Source: Eumeta japonica
Lineage: Eukaryota; Arthropoda; Insecta; Lepidoptera; Psychidae
Assembly (NCBI GenBank): GCA_005406025.1
Contig: BGZK01000761.1
Span: forward strand, 228,216 to 292,215
DNA length: 64,000 nucleotides
Direction of reading: 5' to 3'
The translations under genes and the position numbers were made by a program. The first letter of the stretch is position 1; every line of letters starts with the position of its first letter. The notes under the pieces were generated by a model, which worked only from the letters and a program-made list of their open reading frames with translations, had not been told where the DNA came from and did not search any database. Shown one piece after another: positions 23,920-36,379 of the stretch.

Positions 23920-26900
23920 ACGGACCGTGTGCATGTATGTCTCTACGATTTTGTAAATATATAAAATCAGACTGAATATAAATAAAATAATAATAAACAC
24001 AGAGTGTTATTCTGTATTAGTCCACGGATTTAATTTTTGTAAACTTATGATACTAGCCGTATGTACCTGCGATTTCGTACGCGTGGAAATTTATTTTCAA
24101 AAATTAATTAATTTTCCGTGAGCTGATTTGAATGAAATATCGATATTTTCGATATTTTGCCTATATGTTGTCCCATCTCTCAATTTACCAGTCAAATCGC
24201 TATGAAAATTCGTCGAGTGATTACGAAGGTTAAGGTGTTGAAACCGACAGACAAAATTTTTGTATTTTTATATATATTACGTAGGGAATGTAATAGAACT
24301 CAATAGTTTCATTGTATTCTTTTGCTAGTGCAAAATAATACAATAAAACTATAGGTAGTCCTACACCACCCTTAATATCATTATTTGCTAAACATTTTCA
24401 ATTTACAGTCATGCCTGTTCCACAATTTTAGTGTATCATATATGTATAGATTATCTCTCAGATTTTTATCATATCCATCAATAATTAATTTATAGGCAAT
24501 AAGTAGATAATTTTAAAAATAGAAAATAATTTATAAATAGATTATTAATGTAAAATTTTATTTTACAATTAATTAGCAATGAATACGCTAAACTTAGTAA
24601 TGAAGCAACCTCATGCACACTGACCAGAACAAAACGCGCCAAAAGAAACATTGCTCATTTAAAAGACATAATGAAGCATAAATATTGCATTAATGTTATG
24701 ATGTTAAACTGTATTCCAATATCCATTTTACTCTTTATTTATTTTGTTTCCTTTTTCCATGAAAGTTAACTCATGAACTGGCAATGTTAAGAGTGTTTAC
24801 TAAAGAATAGTTTAATATGCATCTTCAAGAAAAACTCAATAAAAATGACATATACGTACGAATTTTCTAATAAAAAATATTACCATTTAAGATGCTTTAC
24901 GGACTTTACCCTACTTAAAGTTACAACAATACTAAATTAGTCATTTGGTCAGTCAATTAGTCAAAAAATTTTTTTCCGTCGTGCATTTGCGAACATTGTT
25001 TGTAAATAGCTCGAGTTTGAACACCTGTCCGGAGTAATAAACGAATTTAATTATGGTAATACATATATTTGCATATTGGTTTATACGTATCTGCGAGTTA
25101 CGAATACTGGATTCATTTGAGCATGCATAATATCGAAGCAAATTATGGATATAAAAAAAATCTGAAACTGGTCTACGAGCTATTTTAGGCTGTAGTCGAA
25201 AATAAAACGTACCACAACGATTTTAAAATCTTGTTTAGAATCAAGAACTCTAATAAACAAGCACATTACCTAGCGCTTATGGGAACATGCTTTATGCACA
25301 GATCTTCCTCTTGATTTAAAATAATAGCTATATACTATAGTATTGACATTTGTTCGCAAAGTTTTTGTCCTCGTTCAAGTTAAACAACCCAATAAATTCA
25401 TTTTACGTTAATTTTATGTTCATGCATGATGCAATAATATTTGCGTAATTTTACAATAATAGTGCGATGCGTGAAAGAATGTCAACGGGGCATTTATAAT
25501 AACAACGTCGAACGAGTGCATACTCATCATAACCTTATTAATAAACCTGACAAATCATGCAGAATAATCATAAGAAAAATAGAACGTAGATTTTATTCAA
25601 TAAATATGTAATTGTTATTATTTGTTTTTTAAGGAATTAAGAGAAAAATAATTTAATGCAATTGAAAGTTATTTGTATAATATTACGTAACATAAACAAT
25701 CCACAACAATTTGTTCCATAATCCATCTTTGCCTTAAATCGATGTAGGTTGTAAAAATAACTATACTATTAAACATTATTTAGTTATATTCTCAACTTTA
25801 CACAAAATTTATTACTAAGTTAAGTAATAAGTATTGTTTCGGCAAAGGGAAACATTCTTTCTTGACAAAAAAATCTAAATCGATTTTAAAAATACTAATG
25901 ATTGACTGTAGCGGTATGGTTGAATGTCAGGGTTATACCAAGACGATGCCAGGTTGATAAACATAACAAAACATAAAAACGACAATAGACTATTTCATAC
26001 ATTTTTTTCTCTACTCATTTTGACACATATATATTAAATCCAACAGATGTCCGATGTTTTACTAGTTTCTAATTCCCGTGTATTGGCACCAATGAATCTG
26101 CATTGTACTGGCATATCCAGCAGGTGTATCCTTCTAATACAAGTCTATGACAACGTACCGATAATCACATTAATATGTTCGTCAAATTTATGAATAAAAA
26201 CGCCAACATTTAACAAAGTTTTTTTACGATTTGGACAGTGTAGTTAAGTCATCGTTTATTAGTACATAAGAAAAGGTTAGTAGTTTAGTATAGATACAGG
26301 TCATTCGAAAAACCTGTTTAAGCTCGTCTGGTGTGTAATTACGATTCTTCAAAGACAAAGCAGTGGATTATATAATTATTAGTATATTCAACGATATTCG
26401 AAATTACAGCTTTATTATCTTCTATTAAAATATCGATGACCTACACGATTTAACGTGATATATTTATGTAGATAAATATTCTTAGAGACGAATTTAATTT
26501 AATTTATAAATTTCTGCGTGCATTTAGAGGTGAAACGATCGACAATGATCGATAATTAATATTAATTAACAGGCATTTTTTTATTTCTAGCCCCACCTTT
26601 TTTATTTCTATAACATAAACATTTAGTACATTTACAATTCTCGTAAGGGTATAACAGATACTAAAGACTTTCACTCGTTTGGTATTTGCACGATTTTATA
26701 GCTTCAATGATAACATTAAACGATTAATAGAAATAAAAAGAACCTTAAAAATTCTCTTAAATCTTAAAATCGTCAAACTCTCGATTATATATAATCGTAT
26801 TTCACAACTAACGTTGTGCATTGCGCGTATTATTGCATACACACGGATCAGTGTGACGTGAGTCAAAGTGAACGCGAATCGATTCGTCGAAAATTTTATT

Positions 26901-28200
26901 ACAATCACGCACACAGAGATGTGTCACAAAAAAGTATCACCGTCTCTTTTATTATACTTGTCGCTTAAGTTGAATTTTTATTTTCGTCCGTTGATTTACC
27001 GTCGCGGCAGTGCGGTTTGACGCTTTAAAATGAAATTTATGTGTTTCTGGAGGGGTATTAATTTGAGATTAAGACGACGTCACGCAATATATGGAACGGG
27101 AGATAGCTTGCAGCCAAAGATCAAAAACCTTTGCAGTATCGCCTATAAAAGTGACATATTTTAAATTGAATTGTTTAATAACAGTTGTTGTTCGGAATCA
27201 TCGTTGAAACGTCAATTAATTATTGTATTATCTCATACAGTTGAATTTCGTCAATGAAAATAGTTCTGTATTGTGTACACTTTGGTTTGTGAGTGACGAT
27301 ATGAATATTTTAAGTCGAATGCAATACATGTTAACGCCAAGAGTCACAATTAGTAAAGATTCCTGAATCTGATGCTTCCGACTGCAAATAATTGTCACAT
27401 TTAATTGGAAGATTTTTTTAAATAGACTTGTTTCCATCATTTTAATTCACCTTTATGCAGTTTGTTTTTTTTTTTTAATTTTCTTAATAACATTTTCATT
27501 TTCCACTATTTAGTTTTTTTTAAACAATAAACCAAGAGTGCTTTCCCGACGTGAGTGGTGTCATCGTCGTGTCTTATTATAATAATCTTGATATATATTT
27601 TTTATATAGACATATTGATATTAATTAATATTAATAAATCATAAACTCAATTCGTGTAATCGTAGATAGAGGTTGTTGCTGTAAAATGATTTAGGAAACA
27701 TCATCTTGCTTTTGAAAGACCTACTCGATGATATGTCACTTAATATGCTTTGAAATATTTTCCATTCACTCTACCGCCATTTTGTATTTTACGGCTGTCA
27801 TTATGGTTTTATTACAAATGTTTTTCATCTTAACAAAACCTTTTATAAGATTATACACACTTTATTACAACTTTATTATAAGTTATGAAAATTTAAGTGA
27901 GAAATAGTTGCTAACCAACTTTAAATCTATATATATCCTAAATGGTTAATGAAAACGTAGTGATTAAAGAATCCTAAAGCTAATTTTCTAAAACCGATTT
28001 ATTCAATGATATATCACTTGACATATTATATGACATAGCATATCATATTCGTCGATTTTTTCACAATATGGCGTCTAATTGTCTGTTGTATTGAAATTTG
28101 ATTACGGTCATATCTTTAGACACTTAAAAGACTAAAATAAATTGATTGACGAAAAATCAACAAAATCGATCCACGCACTTGGTCCCTAGAACACCACGAA
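23920..28200. other. Gene-poor AT-rich DNA
   Basis: No gene found. A further TGACGTCA-like site occurs near 27076 (GACGACGTCACGC). Short opposing ORFs at 26679-26914 overlap each other and are chance frames. Confidence 0.5.
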
Positions 28201-28202
28201 GG

Positions 28203-28205
<3 letters not shown>

Positions 28206-28242
<37 letters not shown>
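28206..28242. repeat. (TA)n microsatellite
   Basis: About 18 uninterrupted TA dinucleotides. Confidence 0.95.
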
Positions 28243-28244
<2 letters not shown>

Positions 28245-28639
28245 TTGATAAACACATTACTCTCCTTTGTTTCGGGTAAAAAGAAAATATAATATTCTTC
28301 TACAGACGATTCAGAGAAATAATTTCTATACTATAAAAATATAAATGGATCATACGAGTTTGATCCCTTATTATTTGATTTGATTTAATGCGGTTTGAGT
28401 AGAGTTCCATACAATATGGTAATTAAAAATAAATTCACACAAATTGTTAGTAGGTAATTTAATTTCATATTTAGGGTGGATTAAAAACTAAAAAGTTTCC
28501 CTCTAGAAAAATGTAATCATCTGAAACTCCGTTTCGCTATTCCTGTAATAATTACAAACTTTATTTGTTTATTAAAGGGTTTATAATATATCTTCGAGTT
28601 TTGCCGCAGTAGGGTAAAAAAAATCTGAATTATATTCAC

Positions 28640-28830
28640 TACGAATAGATGAGGACAAATGGTTTTTCTAACTATGACAATATTGATATTTGACAATAGT
28701 ATTGATCACAAAGTAAGACTGCTAGGACATACAGACGGACGGACGGGCCACAAACAAACACTAAAGTTTAACCATAAAATAGAAAATTGGTCGAGATGAA
28801 ACTTCGACCTACTCGGTAGGAAATTCGAAA
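28640..28830 (+). repeat. Partial dispersed repeat, 3' half
   Basis: ACATACAGACGGACGGACGG with flanking sequence resembles the closing part of the dispersed family. The opening CCGGCCAAGTGC portion is missing. Confidence 0.4.
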
Positions 28831-28834
28831 AAAT

Positions 28835-29285
28835 ATATATATATGTAACTCTGAGAAATATATAAATGAAAGAACATTAATTCTTTTGTTGACATTTTCC
28901 AATATCAATTTTATAATTTCGCGCCAAAATTACCGATTGACGTACAGCTATGTAAACACAGAAGCTCAACGACATTTTAACAAACGAACATTATCTTTAC
29001 GACCACATGCACCAGATAAGATTGATGATAAGAGTTCGACTTTTACATAAATATCCTTTGAGAAGCTTTTTTGTTACTTTTACATATTTATTGGTATTTA
29101 CATCTGGGAAATTCATCCCAAAGACATTAAGCAAATATAAAAAAAGGTAGTTAAATAACTAATTATGCTTTATTATCTTCTAAATACTAGATACACAGAT
29201 CTATAAATTAATTAAGATATGTACTTAATTGTCAACAGCTTGTCGTATATACGTACTTCTTTGTTAGTACACTGCAGACCAGCTT
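28835..29285. other. Spacer, no gene seen
   Basis: AT-rich. If the exon at 29288-29356 is real this is the start of its downstream intron. Confidence 0.4.
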
Positions 29286-29287
29286 AC

Positions 29288-29356
29288 CTGAGAATCTGTC
29301 CGGACGTGGTTCAAGTTGTTGACCACTAGCCCGCTGTCGTTCACCATCGGATCCAT
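29288..29356 (-). CDS. Candidate exon starting MDPMVNDSG (partial gene)
   Basis: I do not recognise the protein. On the minus strand an ATG (29354-29356) opens 23 codons, MDPMVNDSGLVVNNLNHVRT then DSQ, ending exactly at a strong donor (CAG then GTAAGC). The codons are GC-rich compared with the flanks. The frame stays open upstream through a Pro/Cys-rich stretch that looks untranslated, so I read this as the first coding exon of a gene running toward lower coordinates. No partner exon was found below 29.2 kb. An alternative is an internal exon with an acceptor near 29335. Confidence rests on splice signal and composition only. Confidence 0.45.
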
Positions 29357-29359
29357 TGC

Positions 29360-31790
29360 AAGGGCATCATCCACGGGGCAGGAGCGCCGGACACAGGGAA
29401 CAAAAACATCAAGGGGCCACCGCACAGATAACCACAGAAACGGAACCACGAACTAACTTAACCGCTCGCAGCGTCCCATCGAAATCTTAACTCGAACTTA
29501 ATAAAAATCGGAAACGTAAAACGCCTAGCCCGTAAGGACGCCAGGCGGCGAAAAGTTCCAACCGTGCGTGATTTTCGAGGGTTCTCAAAAGCGAATGGTC
29601 ATATAAACTATCAATCTTTGCATACCAGAATGGTGTTGTGAAACGGACATATTTAAAATCTATACGGAACACCGCGAGAAGGAAAAGGACGGCGATACAG
29701 CAGGTAGTCCGCCCCGAAGTAGGCGAAGTGTACAGGTTTTGCTCTCCCACTACAAGGAGGCACGGCGCGGACTCGAACCTCTGCTCGTCGGTCGTGAAAA
29801 AAAAACATAACCTCTCATAGGCGCTGCTAGAGTCCATCCGTTTGAACGGTTAATACCCTGTTATCTAGGAACCGAGCTTGTGGGCCGAAAATGAAGTTGC
29901 TGTTAAAACGGGGATGGGTAGAATACAACGAATACTCGAGGTAAACAAATCGAGGTAATAATAAAACAATTTATCAAATGAAAAAAAATAGTCGTTTTTC
30001 AAAATCAGTACAAAAAACGTATGATTGAAAGAATTTGTGCATAAGATAGACAAACATTATTTTGTTGATTAAGAAATTTCTACATGTTTTGGATTAAGAA
30101 GATTCCTCGTCAAATTTTTACATAGAAATAATGGGTAACTTTGATGCGTCGACTAACAAAATTTAGTAATATCGATCCTAAGTGACCATACAATGATAGG
30201 AAGATCAAACCGATCGATAAATCCAATCGGACCGGTCCGAATGCATCTCTGGTGAAGGCCGCGAGAGTTTTAACCTCTACATGGGACACTCCTGCGCACC
30301 CAACACACAGGCGCACGAAACGTGAACTCGTACAGTCAGCTAAAATAATGAAAATATTTAATTTGATTTCGTAAATGAAATAATATAATCTATACAACTA
30401 CTTTTTATTTAATATTAATCTCACAATAGAGTAGTTAATATAATATGAGAAAAAATAACTGTTTTAAAATTGGTGAATATCTTCGTAATGCGGTATAAAC
30501 CAAAATTAAATAAGATATATTATTTTAAGACATATTCTATGCTATGCACATCAGATAACAGTAGATTGTGACTTGAACCGATTAGAAATTACGACATTAA
30601 TAAAATTGATACAATCACTAAATGTTTTCATGATATATCAATTTAATACTAAAAAGTTATAATGTTCTTTATTGTTTTTTCAATATTAAAATATATAAAT
30701 TTCAATTAATAATGCCTTTTTTTCTGAATAGTGAGGTTAACTAATGTTTATGTTTCCAAAATATGGTTGTTAGCTTATAACGAAAATACTTATTTTATTT
30801 TTTTGATTTAGTACTAAATTATAGTCTTCTTTTATATTATAATTGTTTTGATAATAACAAAAATGAATTAAAATCAATGAAATTTTAAGACTTCAAGCAT
30901 TCTTTTTTATTTCTTTGTTGCTAGAATCCAAGCTTTCTAATGAACGATTTAAAACGTCCATATTATGATTATTTTTACTGTTGTTCAAAAAGGAATTGTA
31001 TTTAAACCTTTCTCAAGTAAGAGGTTTAACAAAAGAATTATATGTATATAAAAAAGCAAAAAGTAAAGTCTTCATTTGAAGTTTTAAGCAATCTTTTTTA
31101 CCCTATTGCGGTAAAGCCCAAACAAAACAAGACATCAAATTTAAAGTCTCCTCAGTTATGGGAGCTATGATTGGATATGGATAAAAGGGAAACAAATTAC
31201 TCGAATCAGATTTTTAAAACAAATAACTCGACCCCAGATTTTTCTTTGAAGAAACTTGCTTTAACAATACAACACCTAAACCTTGAAAAATAGATGAAAT
31301 GTCATTTAAAGTATTTTTTAAGGATTACAAAGATACTTTCTTCGAATGCTTGAATCGCGGAATTTTCGGCTGGCGTATTATTGAAGATTATTTCATATAA
31401 AGATTAATAACAATCTAAAGCTTCATTCTAGTGAAACAGTCTCCTCTTATTATTTCTGTTTTTTTTTTAATTATTTTTTCACTAACTTCTAGAATCATGA
31501 AGATATGAACGCTTGATAGCGATAGAAGAGTTCAGAAATAACTATTCCATGTAACTACACCAAGGGAAAGGTTCGAGAGTCTCAGTTCAATAAAATTTCC
31601 AACTACATAATTTTAGTTCATTTCACTCACAAACACACACAACTCTGACGCCGTAACTGTACGTCCGAGGCACACGAACGCGGGCCGGGGAATTATTCTT
31701 ACCTGGCGATATGTTCCTACAGACGGAAGGAATTTTTTTTGTAAGACAACCGCTCCTATGAAATCACGTTACGTCCGAGCATTAGGTGCA
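29360..31790. other. Possible 5' region of the 29.3-kb exon; otherwise no gene
   Basis: 29487-29860 is moderately GC-rich and could hold the untranslated leader or promoter. GC-rich motifs continue near 30190-30340 (CGGACCGGTCCG). A minus-strand donor-like site, CGCCAG then GTAAGA, occurs at about 31702. I could not assemble exons. Confidence 0.35.
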
Positions 31791-31794
31791 GCGA

Positions 31795-32100
31795 TGGTTG
31801 CTAAGCGGTAGAGGGCGCCGCTTTCGAACCTGGAGGCATCGAGTTCTATCCTGATCACGGACGAATCTTTAATTATATACGGGCGAATATGAACTTGCGT
31901 TACATAAAACCGCTCGCTCTGTGCCTTGGAGGGCACGTGAACCATCGATCCGAGTTATCGGTCATTAAGTTAGTAACAAAAGCGGTTAGCAGCCCCAAAC
32001 CCACGCCGGGCCAGCGTGGGGAACGTTTACATTCCTAGTCCCTCAATGTAATATAAAGATTGTGGGAGAGCATGCCGGAGCAGTGGGATGATTAAACCTG
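31795..32100 (+). mobile_element. tRNA-derived SINE-like element
   Basis: GGTTGCTAAGCGGTAGAGGG resembles a tRNA A box, and about 35 bases on GGAGGCATCGAGTTCTATCC resembles a B box. This is followed by TGATCACGGACGAATCTTTA, as in lepidopteran tRNA-derived SINEs (a tRNA head then a GGACGAAT-like body). It is diverged, and the 3' boundary is a guess. Confidence 0.4.
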
Positions 32101-32511
32101 TAACGAGAACGACGTCCAAGCTGGTGATGCACTAATCGTTCACTGCTGCTGGTCAGCGCCGTAGACAGGAAATAAATTTTGGGATTTATTTATAAAATGG
32201 TGAGTTGAATAAAGCATTTCGGAATTATAAAATTGTATAATTTAAATAAATTAAAGATTAAATAAACAAGACGAAAAACAGTAGGGTACCAAGTACATAT
32301 TTCAAGATATCCTGTAAATATCATCTTTTGTAACATATTCTATAAACGACGAATTTGCGTAAAATTTCAGTCGATGAGTCGATATATAACAAGACACGAA
32401 GGGTTATTCGTATGTACACATACCATATACGATGGACATCAGTAAACTAGAATTATGATTCATGTTAATCCTGTACTTAATAAGCCATCAAAAGTGAAGA
32501 CTCTCGATTAC

Positions 32512-32728
32512 TTGATATTTTTCATACAATTTTGTGAAAAGTGAACCCATTTCTAGAGATCCGTTGTACGTGTAGCTGGTTTCGGTCACACCTCTGACCA
32601 CCATGCACAGCCACGTGAACATAGCGAACGTAGCATATGAGTTGTTTTGATAATTTGACAAAGGGGCTTTTGATATTTTAATAAGCAGATAAAAGACTGC
32701 CCACATTGGAACGAAGCGTTGAGCGGTG
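32512..32728 (-). CDS. Candidate exon of a membrane protein
   Basis: Unrecognised. A strong acceptor (TTTGCTTCGCTTACAG) and a donor (TATCAA then GTAATC) bound 217 bases, one base plus 72 codons, with no stop. The reading includes FVPMWAVFYLLIKISKAP, FAMFTWLCMVVRGVTETSYT and NGSLEMGSLFTKLYEKYQ. It has two hydrophobic stretches. The R...Y...L spacing after a tryptophan-containing helix is faintly like the last membrane segment of insect ionotropic receptors, but I would not name it on that. It could be a pseudogene piece. No neighbouring exons found. Confidence 0.3.
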
Positions 32729-32865
32729 CTGTAAGCGAAGCAAACGTGTTATAACAGTAGATACCCAACCAGACAACAATTGGCATCACAACCGACAGTT
32801 GCGCTGCTGTAGGTTATCGTTAATAATATTCCATCACTAATAAACGCCACAAAGCCGTAATGAAG

Positions 32866-33010
32866 ATTAGTATAATAATATTATAAACACGAATGTTTGT
32901 GAGGATGTGGATGGATGTCTGTTACTTTTTCAAAAACCACTAAACGTATTTTGATGAAACTTACAGTATATAGCTTAAACATCAGAATAACATACGGTCT
33001 ATAATTTATA
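32866..33010 (+). mobile_element. Helitron-like 5' end fragment
   Basis: TAATATTATAAACACGAATG, then GAGGATGTGGATGGATGT and ACTAAACGTATTTTGATGAA match the typical start of lepidopteran Helitrons (TACTAATATTATAAATGCGAAAGT ... GAACGGATTTTGATGAAA). The matching 3' terminus is not found nearby. Confidence 0.5.
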
Positions 33011-33127
33011 AATATATTCGCTTTTCCTCGTGGCTTTTTCGTTCGCGTGCATGTAAAATTTTCTTACTTATGCCGATGCACTACTAGCAACAGTAATGTT
33101 CAAGAGAGTCTCAAGTGTAACATCGTT

Positions 33128-33300
33128 TACTTTGGGATCGGGATTGCGAACAGAACCGAGATCGGGATACGTGCGTTTTCGGTAAAAGAATATGGTTCCT
33201 TTGGCATAATTTCATCGCTAATGAACAAAAGCTGAACCATAATCTAGATCCAGACCAGAATCAGAATCAGAACCGGAATCTAAAGGGAAACCGAGATAAG
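33128..33300. repeat. Degenerate GGAATC-like hexamer tract
   Basis: GGGATCGGGATTGCGAACAG, then AGATCGGGATACG, CCAGAATCAGAATCAGAACC and GGAATC variants. It is the same decayed hexamer theme as at 2095-2340. Confidence 0.5.
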
Positions 33301-33359
33301 AGTTGGCAGTGTGATCGGTCGATACGAAAGATGAAAGGATTCAATCTTACTCTGTTAGA

Positions 33360-33387
33360 GTCGAGCCATACTGCGGTATGGCTCGAC
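33360..33387. repeat. Perfect 12-bp hairpin
   Basis: GTCGAGCCATAC, loop TGCG, then GTATGGCTCGAC. It is exact and GC-rich for this region. Confidence 0.85.
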
Positions 33388-33461
33388 GAAAATGTAGAGA
33401 TGATTGATAAGTACTATTGATAGCGTGTCAAACAAAACACAAATGAAAATTATAATTGACG

Positions 33462-33782
33462 TTAACGGTTCGATTCGTCAAGAGAGTTTTGGTCGTATGG
33501 TTGATGTAAAAACTTTCTATGTTCTAGGGAACTAATCGCTAGACCTGAGAGTGATCTTATTCGGCTCAAAGCCACGTCCGCCTGAACTTTAGCGCAAAGA
33601 TTACTGCTTAAATTAACAACCGCCTGGTCTAAAGTTGTGTCCTGCAATTTATGAACTGTCACCGCCCATCTCAAAATTAGCGGAAGGTAAATGATTGACC
33701 ACACCGGGTAAAAAAATGCGTAATACGATAACCAACACACACTTGGCCGATTTAAAGCCAACATACTACCATTTGAATGCAT
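33462..33782 (-). pseudogene. Helitron/PIF1-type helicase C-terminal fragment
   Basis: The 106-codon minus frame carries late PIF1/RecD-type helicase motifs: RWAVTVHKLQDTTLDQAVV (motif V region; usual form CWAVTVHKxQGxT) and VALSRIRSLSGLAIS (motif VI; usual VALSRVxSLxGL). It ends HQPYDQNSLDESNR, like the HxPHDExxLxEMxR end of Helitron-linked helicases. The upstream motifs (Walker A and B) are missing, the conserved C and Q-G are changed, and an extra hydrophobic segment precedes it. It is therefore a dead fragment of a Helitron or Helentron rep-helicase. Confidence 0.75.
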
Positions 33783-34033
33783 TAATTACAAATTTATTCA
33801 AATGATTGAATTAAAATGGCTATAATTATTCCTGATTAAATTTAAATACATGACATATGTATATTTTTGTAATCTCCTTTTAATGTTCTTTGTTTCGGTA
33901 CCCTATTCGATAGGTTTGGATAAAAAAAAAAATTTTGAACTACTTACAATTCGGCACCAAAAATCCGTCATTTTGTTTTTTTTTAATATTTATCTAAGGA
34001 AACTTGGGTTCTTGAGACGAATCTAACGATACC

Positions 34034-34267
34034 TTAATTGTTAAAATCCATCCAGCCGTTTGGAAGAAACGTGGCAATAAAAAAAATTACAAACAAACAT
34101 ACAAGATACGCGTGAAAAACAATACCCTTCCTTGGCAGTCGGGTATGAAACGTCTTCGATATTGAAGCTTGAGCGCAGTGCTTTGTCGGTGCGAGTGCAA
34201 TATTTACACGTGGTTTTGCTCGTTGCACCGTTAGAGTGAAAAATCGCTCTTTAAAGCCTTTTGCCAA
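34034..34267. other. Unassigned, probably transposon-derived
   Basis: A minus frame of 77 codons ends in FLPNGWMDFNN, in DNA resembling element-type text (AAACGGCTGGATGGATTTT). I do not treat it as a gene. Confidence 0.3.
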
Positions 34268-34904
34268 AGTTTTTATGCTAGTGGCTTATGGGTCCGATTT
34301 ATGTAGAAGACATACAATATAATAATATCTTTAAAATTTAACATGATAAATAATACGTTCATGACCCTGATGTGGCTCGAGCTTTTACCTTTTACAGCGC
34401 ATCAGATACCTTAACTGATACTAATATAGATGATTTTTATGTAACCATGCGAAAAAAGACTGCATCAACCGGTGTTATTGCAAATGCGGGAGAGTGCGAA
34501 AGGGATCACGAGAATGATTTATAAGAGAATGGACACCGTCGTCTTCGGTCGATTCTTTGATCTTCGTATCCACAGTCGTGCGGATCGATGAATGGAGACA
34601 TCTCTTTGAACAGTTTTAATGTTGGCATACTCTATAAGAAAACTACTCACCACTTATGGACAAACTAAGCATGCATGTTACAAATAAATGTTTTTATTTG
34701 TACCATATGTGTATCCGCACGCACGTGGGACACACTATAAGTTTCTGTAAATAGACACTTATATAAGCAATATTTAAAAAGTAATTCATATTTGAAAACG
34801 TGACTCTTTTTGCTTCATCTGTAATTTTTTTTTACATTGTGGAGTCATTTTAAAAATTGCGTGTCTTCTTCACTGTGAATTTCGTGAAAATTTTCGTAGT
34901 ATGA

Positions 34905-35945
34905 TTTTCTATAATTATAAGTGTATTTTGTCATCTCAGCAGAGCCTCGTTCGGTTTCGAACTGCATTTGGTGATGAAGCACCATGTAAAAATGACTATT
35001 TATAACAGATTTTCAGAATTCAATCGCGGTTGTGTCAATTTAGTGACGGAATTTCGTGACGGTCGCCCGTGAACAACAAAAACAACATGCTGTGCGCCGT
35101 ATGATAGAGACAAACAAGTATATGATCTACCATGAGATTAGAGCATCCTTAGGCATAGGTATGAGTCAAATATAGTGAATCCTACACAAAGATTTGGATA
35201 TGAAAAAACTGTGCTTGCGGTGGATCCCACATAATTTGACTGAGGCTCAAAAACGGACCGCGTCACTTGGCGCAATGTCATTCTTATCAGATTCGAGGTA
35301 GGGGCGTCAAATTTTGTGTGGGGCATAGTAACAGGTGACGAAACATGAATTTATTGCTACGACCCCAAAACGAAGTAGCAATCGACCGTATGGATCTATC
35401 GAGCTGAGCCGAAATCAACCAAAATGGCGTACGAGTGAAGTGCCTCTAAGCGGATGTTTGTTTCTTTTTTTAATAAACCTGGGCACGTGGGTACTATTGG
35501 TTTGGATAATCGTCGTACCGTGAATAGTGATTGATACACGACCACTTGTTTACCGGAAGTTATTGATGAACTCCGTAAAAATACCCGTAAACGTCGTATC
35601 ATCTTGCACCACGACAATGCCAATTCTCATACGGCCATATAGATAAATAAATTTTTGAAGGAGAAAAACGTATAACATATGAGCAATCCTGCGTATAGTC
35701 CCTTGCATATAGACCTGGCACCTTATAACATATTTTTGTTCGCAAAATTAAGAACCAATTATGCAATCAACGAGTTTCATCACCAGAACAGGTTGTCGAA
35801 GAGTATGAAAAACATGTTTCCGAGGTGACCAGAGAGAAGCGGCATAAATGTTTTATCAAAATTGGTTTATTCGTATGAAAAAGTGAATTTATGCTTAAGG
35901 AGAAAATTTTGAAAAACAACATATTAATTTTTGACCAGTCATAAT
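34905..35945 (+). pseudogene. Decayed mariner transposase
   Basis: Conceptual translation across frames gives the mariner landmarks in order: FRTAFGDEAPCK (about 34958), VTEFRDGRP (35042), SILRHRYE-type text for the second helix-turn-helix, VTGDET with TGA replacing the usual W then IYCYDPKT (35328-35370), ILHHDNANSH (35602) and a YSP...DLAP segment interrupted by extra bases (35695). These are the three catalytic-acid contexts of a DD34D mariner. Many stops and frameshifts (for example GRP then TGA, and 35640 TAG) make it non-functional. Both termini are too eroded to place, and limits are approximate. Confidence 0.85.
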
Positions 35946-35949
35946 AATT

Positions 35950-36140
35950 TTTTCTCATTCATTCCAGAAATTTTCAGAGCGCACTAAGAATATATACTGG
36001 TTATTGAATTAAACATTGGGAAAAGAAACAAAACAACTTTCATAACAATCAAGATGTCGTGAGTTTGACATTTTACTTAATAGATATTTAGCTCATTTAG
36101 AGCTATTTATCAATGCCTGTAATGTTCAATACCTCCACTC
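35950..36140. other. Possible promoter/5' region of the 36144 gene
   Basis: Short AT-rich spacer after the mariner relic. No clear TATA or initiator. Confidence 0.3.
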
Positions 36141-36143
36141 GTA

Positions 36144-36368
36144 ATGGGATTCAAAATGCACTACAGTATGAACAGGAAAGATCAACTGAAATTCATGTTC
36201 GTGTTCACGTGCATAGCCTCCGTGCTGGGTTTCGCGTTTGGTAAATTCCCATTTTTGGAAAAATACGTATTTTCAGAGAACCAATGCGAAACGCCACCGA
36301 CAGAAAAATGTGAATCAAAACCCGATCCGAAGTCAGAACCTTGCCCATCTAAAAAGAAGAAGAAGTAA
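36144..36368 (+). CDS. Small single-pass membrane protein, 74 residues
   Basis: Unrecognised small protein. The sequence begins MGFKMHYSMNRKDQLKFM. A hydrophobic segment at about residues 16-33 (FMFVFTCIASVLGFAFG) follows a basic stretch, so it is a signal anchor or membrane helix. The rest is a Pro/Glu/Lys-rich tail with two CE motifs (NQCETPPTEKCE) and ends in KKKKK. GC content and codon bias exceed the flanks, supporting coding. Oddity: the stop TAA overlaps a perfect splice donor (AGAA then GTAAGC, 36365), so the true mRNA may splice there and continue. A polyadenylation hexamer AATAAA at 36633-36638 fits the unspliced version. Function unknown. Confidence 0.55.
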   Translation: MGFKMHYSMNRKDQLKFMFVFTCIASVLGFAFGKFPFLEKYVFSENQCETPPTEKCESKPDPKSEPCPSKKKKK

Positions 36369-36379
36369 GCGAACATCGG

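Noticed and set aside
29765..29785. GGTTCGAGTCC on the minus strand, like a tRNA B box
   Set aside because: No matching acceptor stem, A box or T-stem pairing could be drawn around it.
29487..29837. 116-codon minus ORF and overlapping plus ORF
   Set aside because: GC-rich 5' region with both strands open. No splice-bounded or domain evidence.
34034..34267. 77-codon minus ORF
   Set aside because: Transposon-like nucleotide text and no domain.
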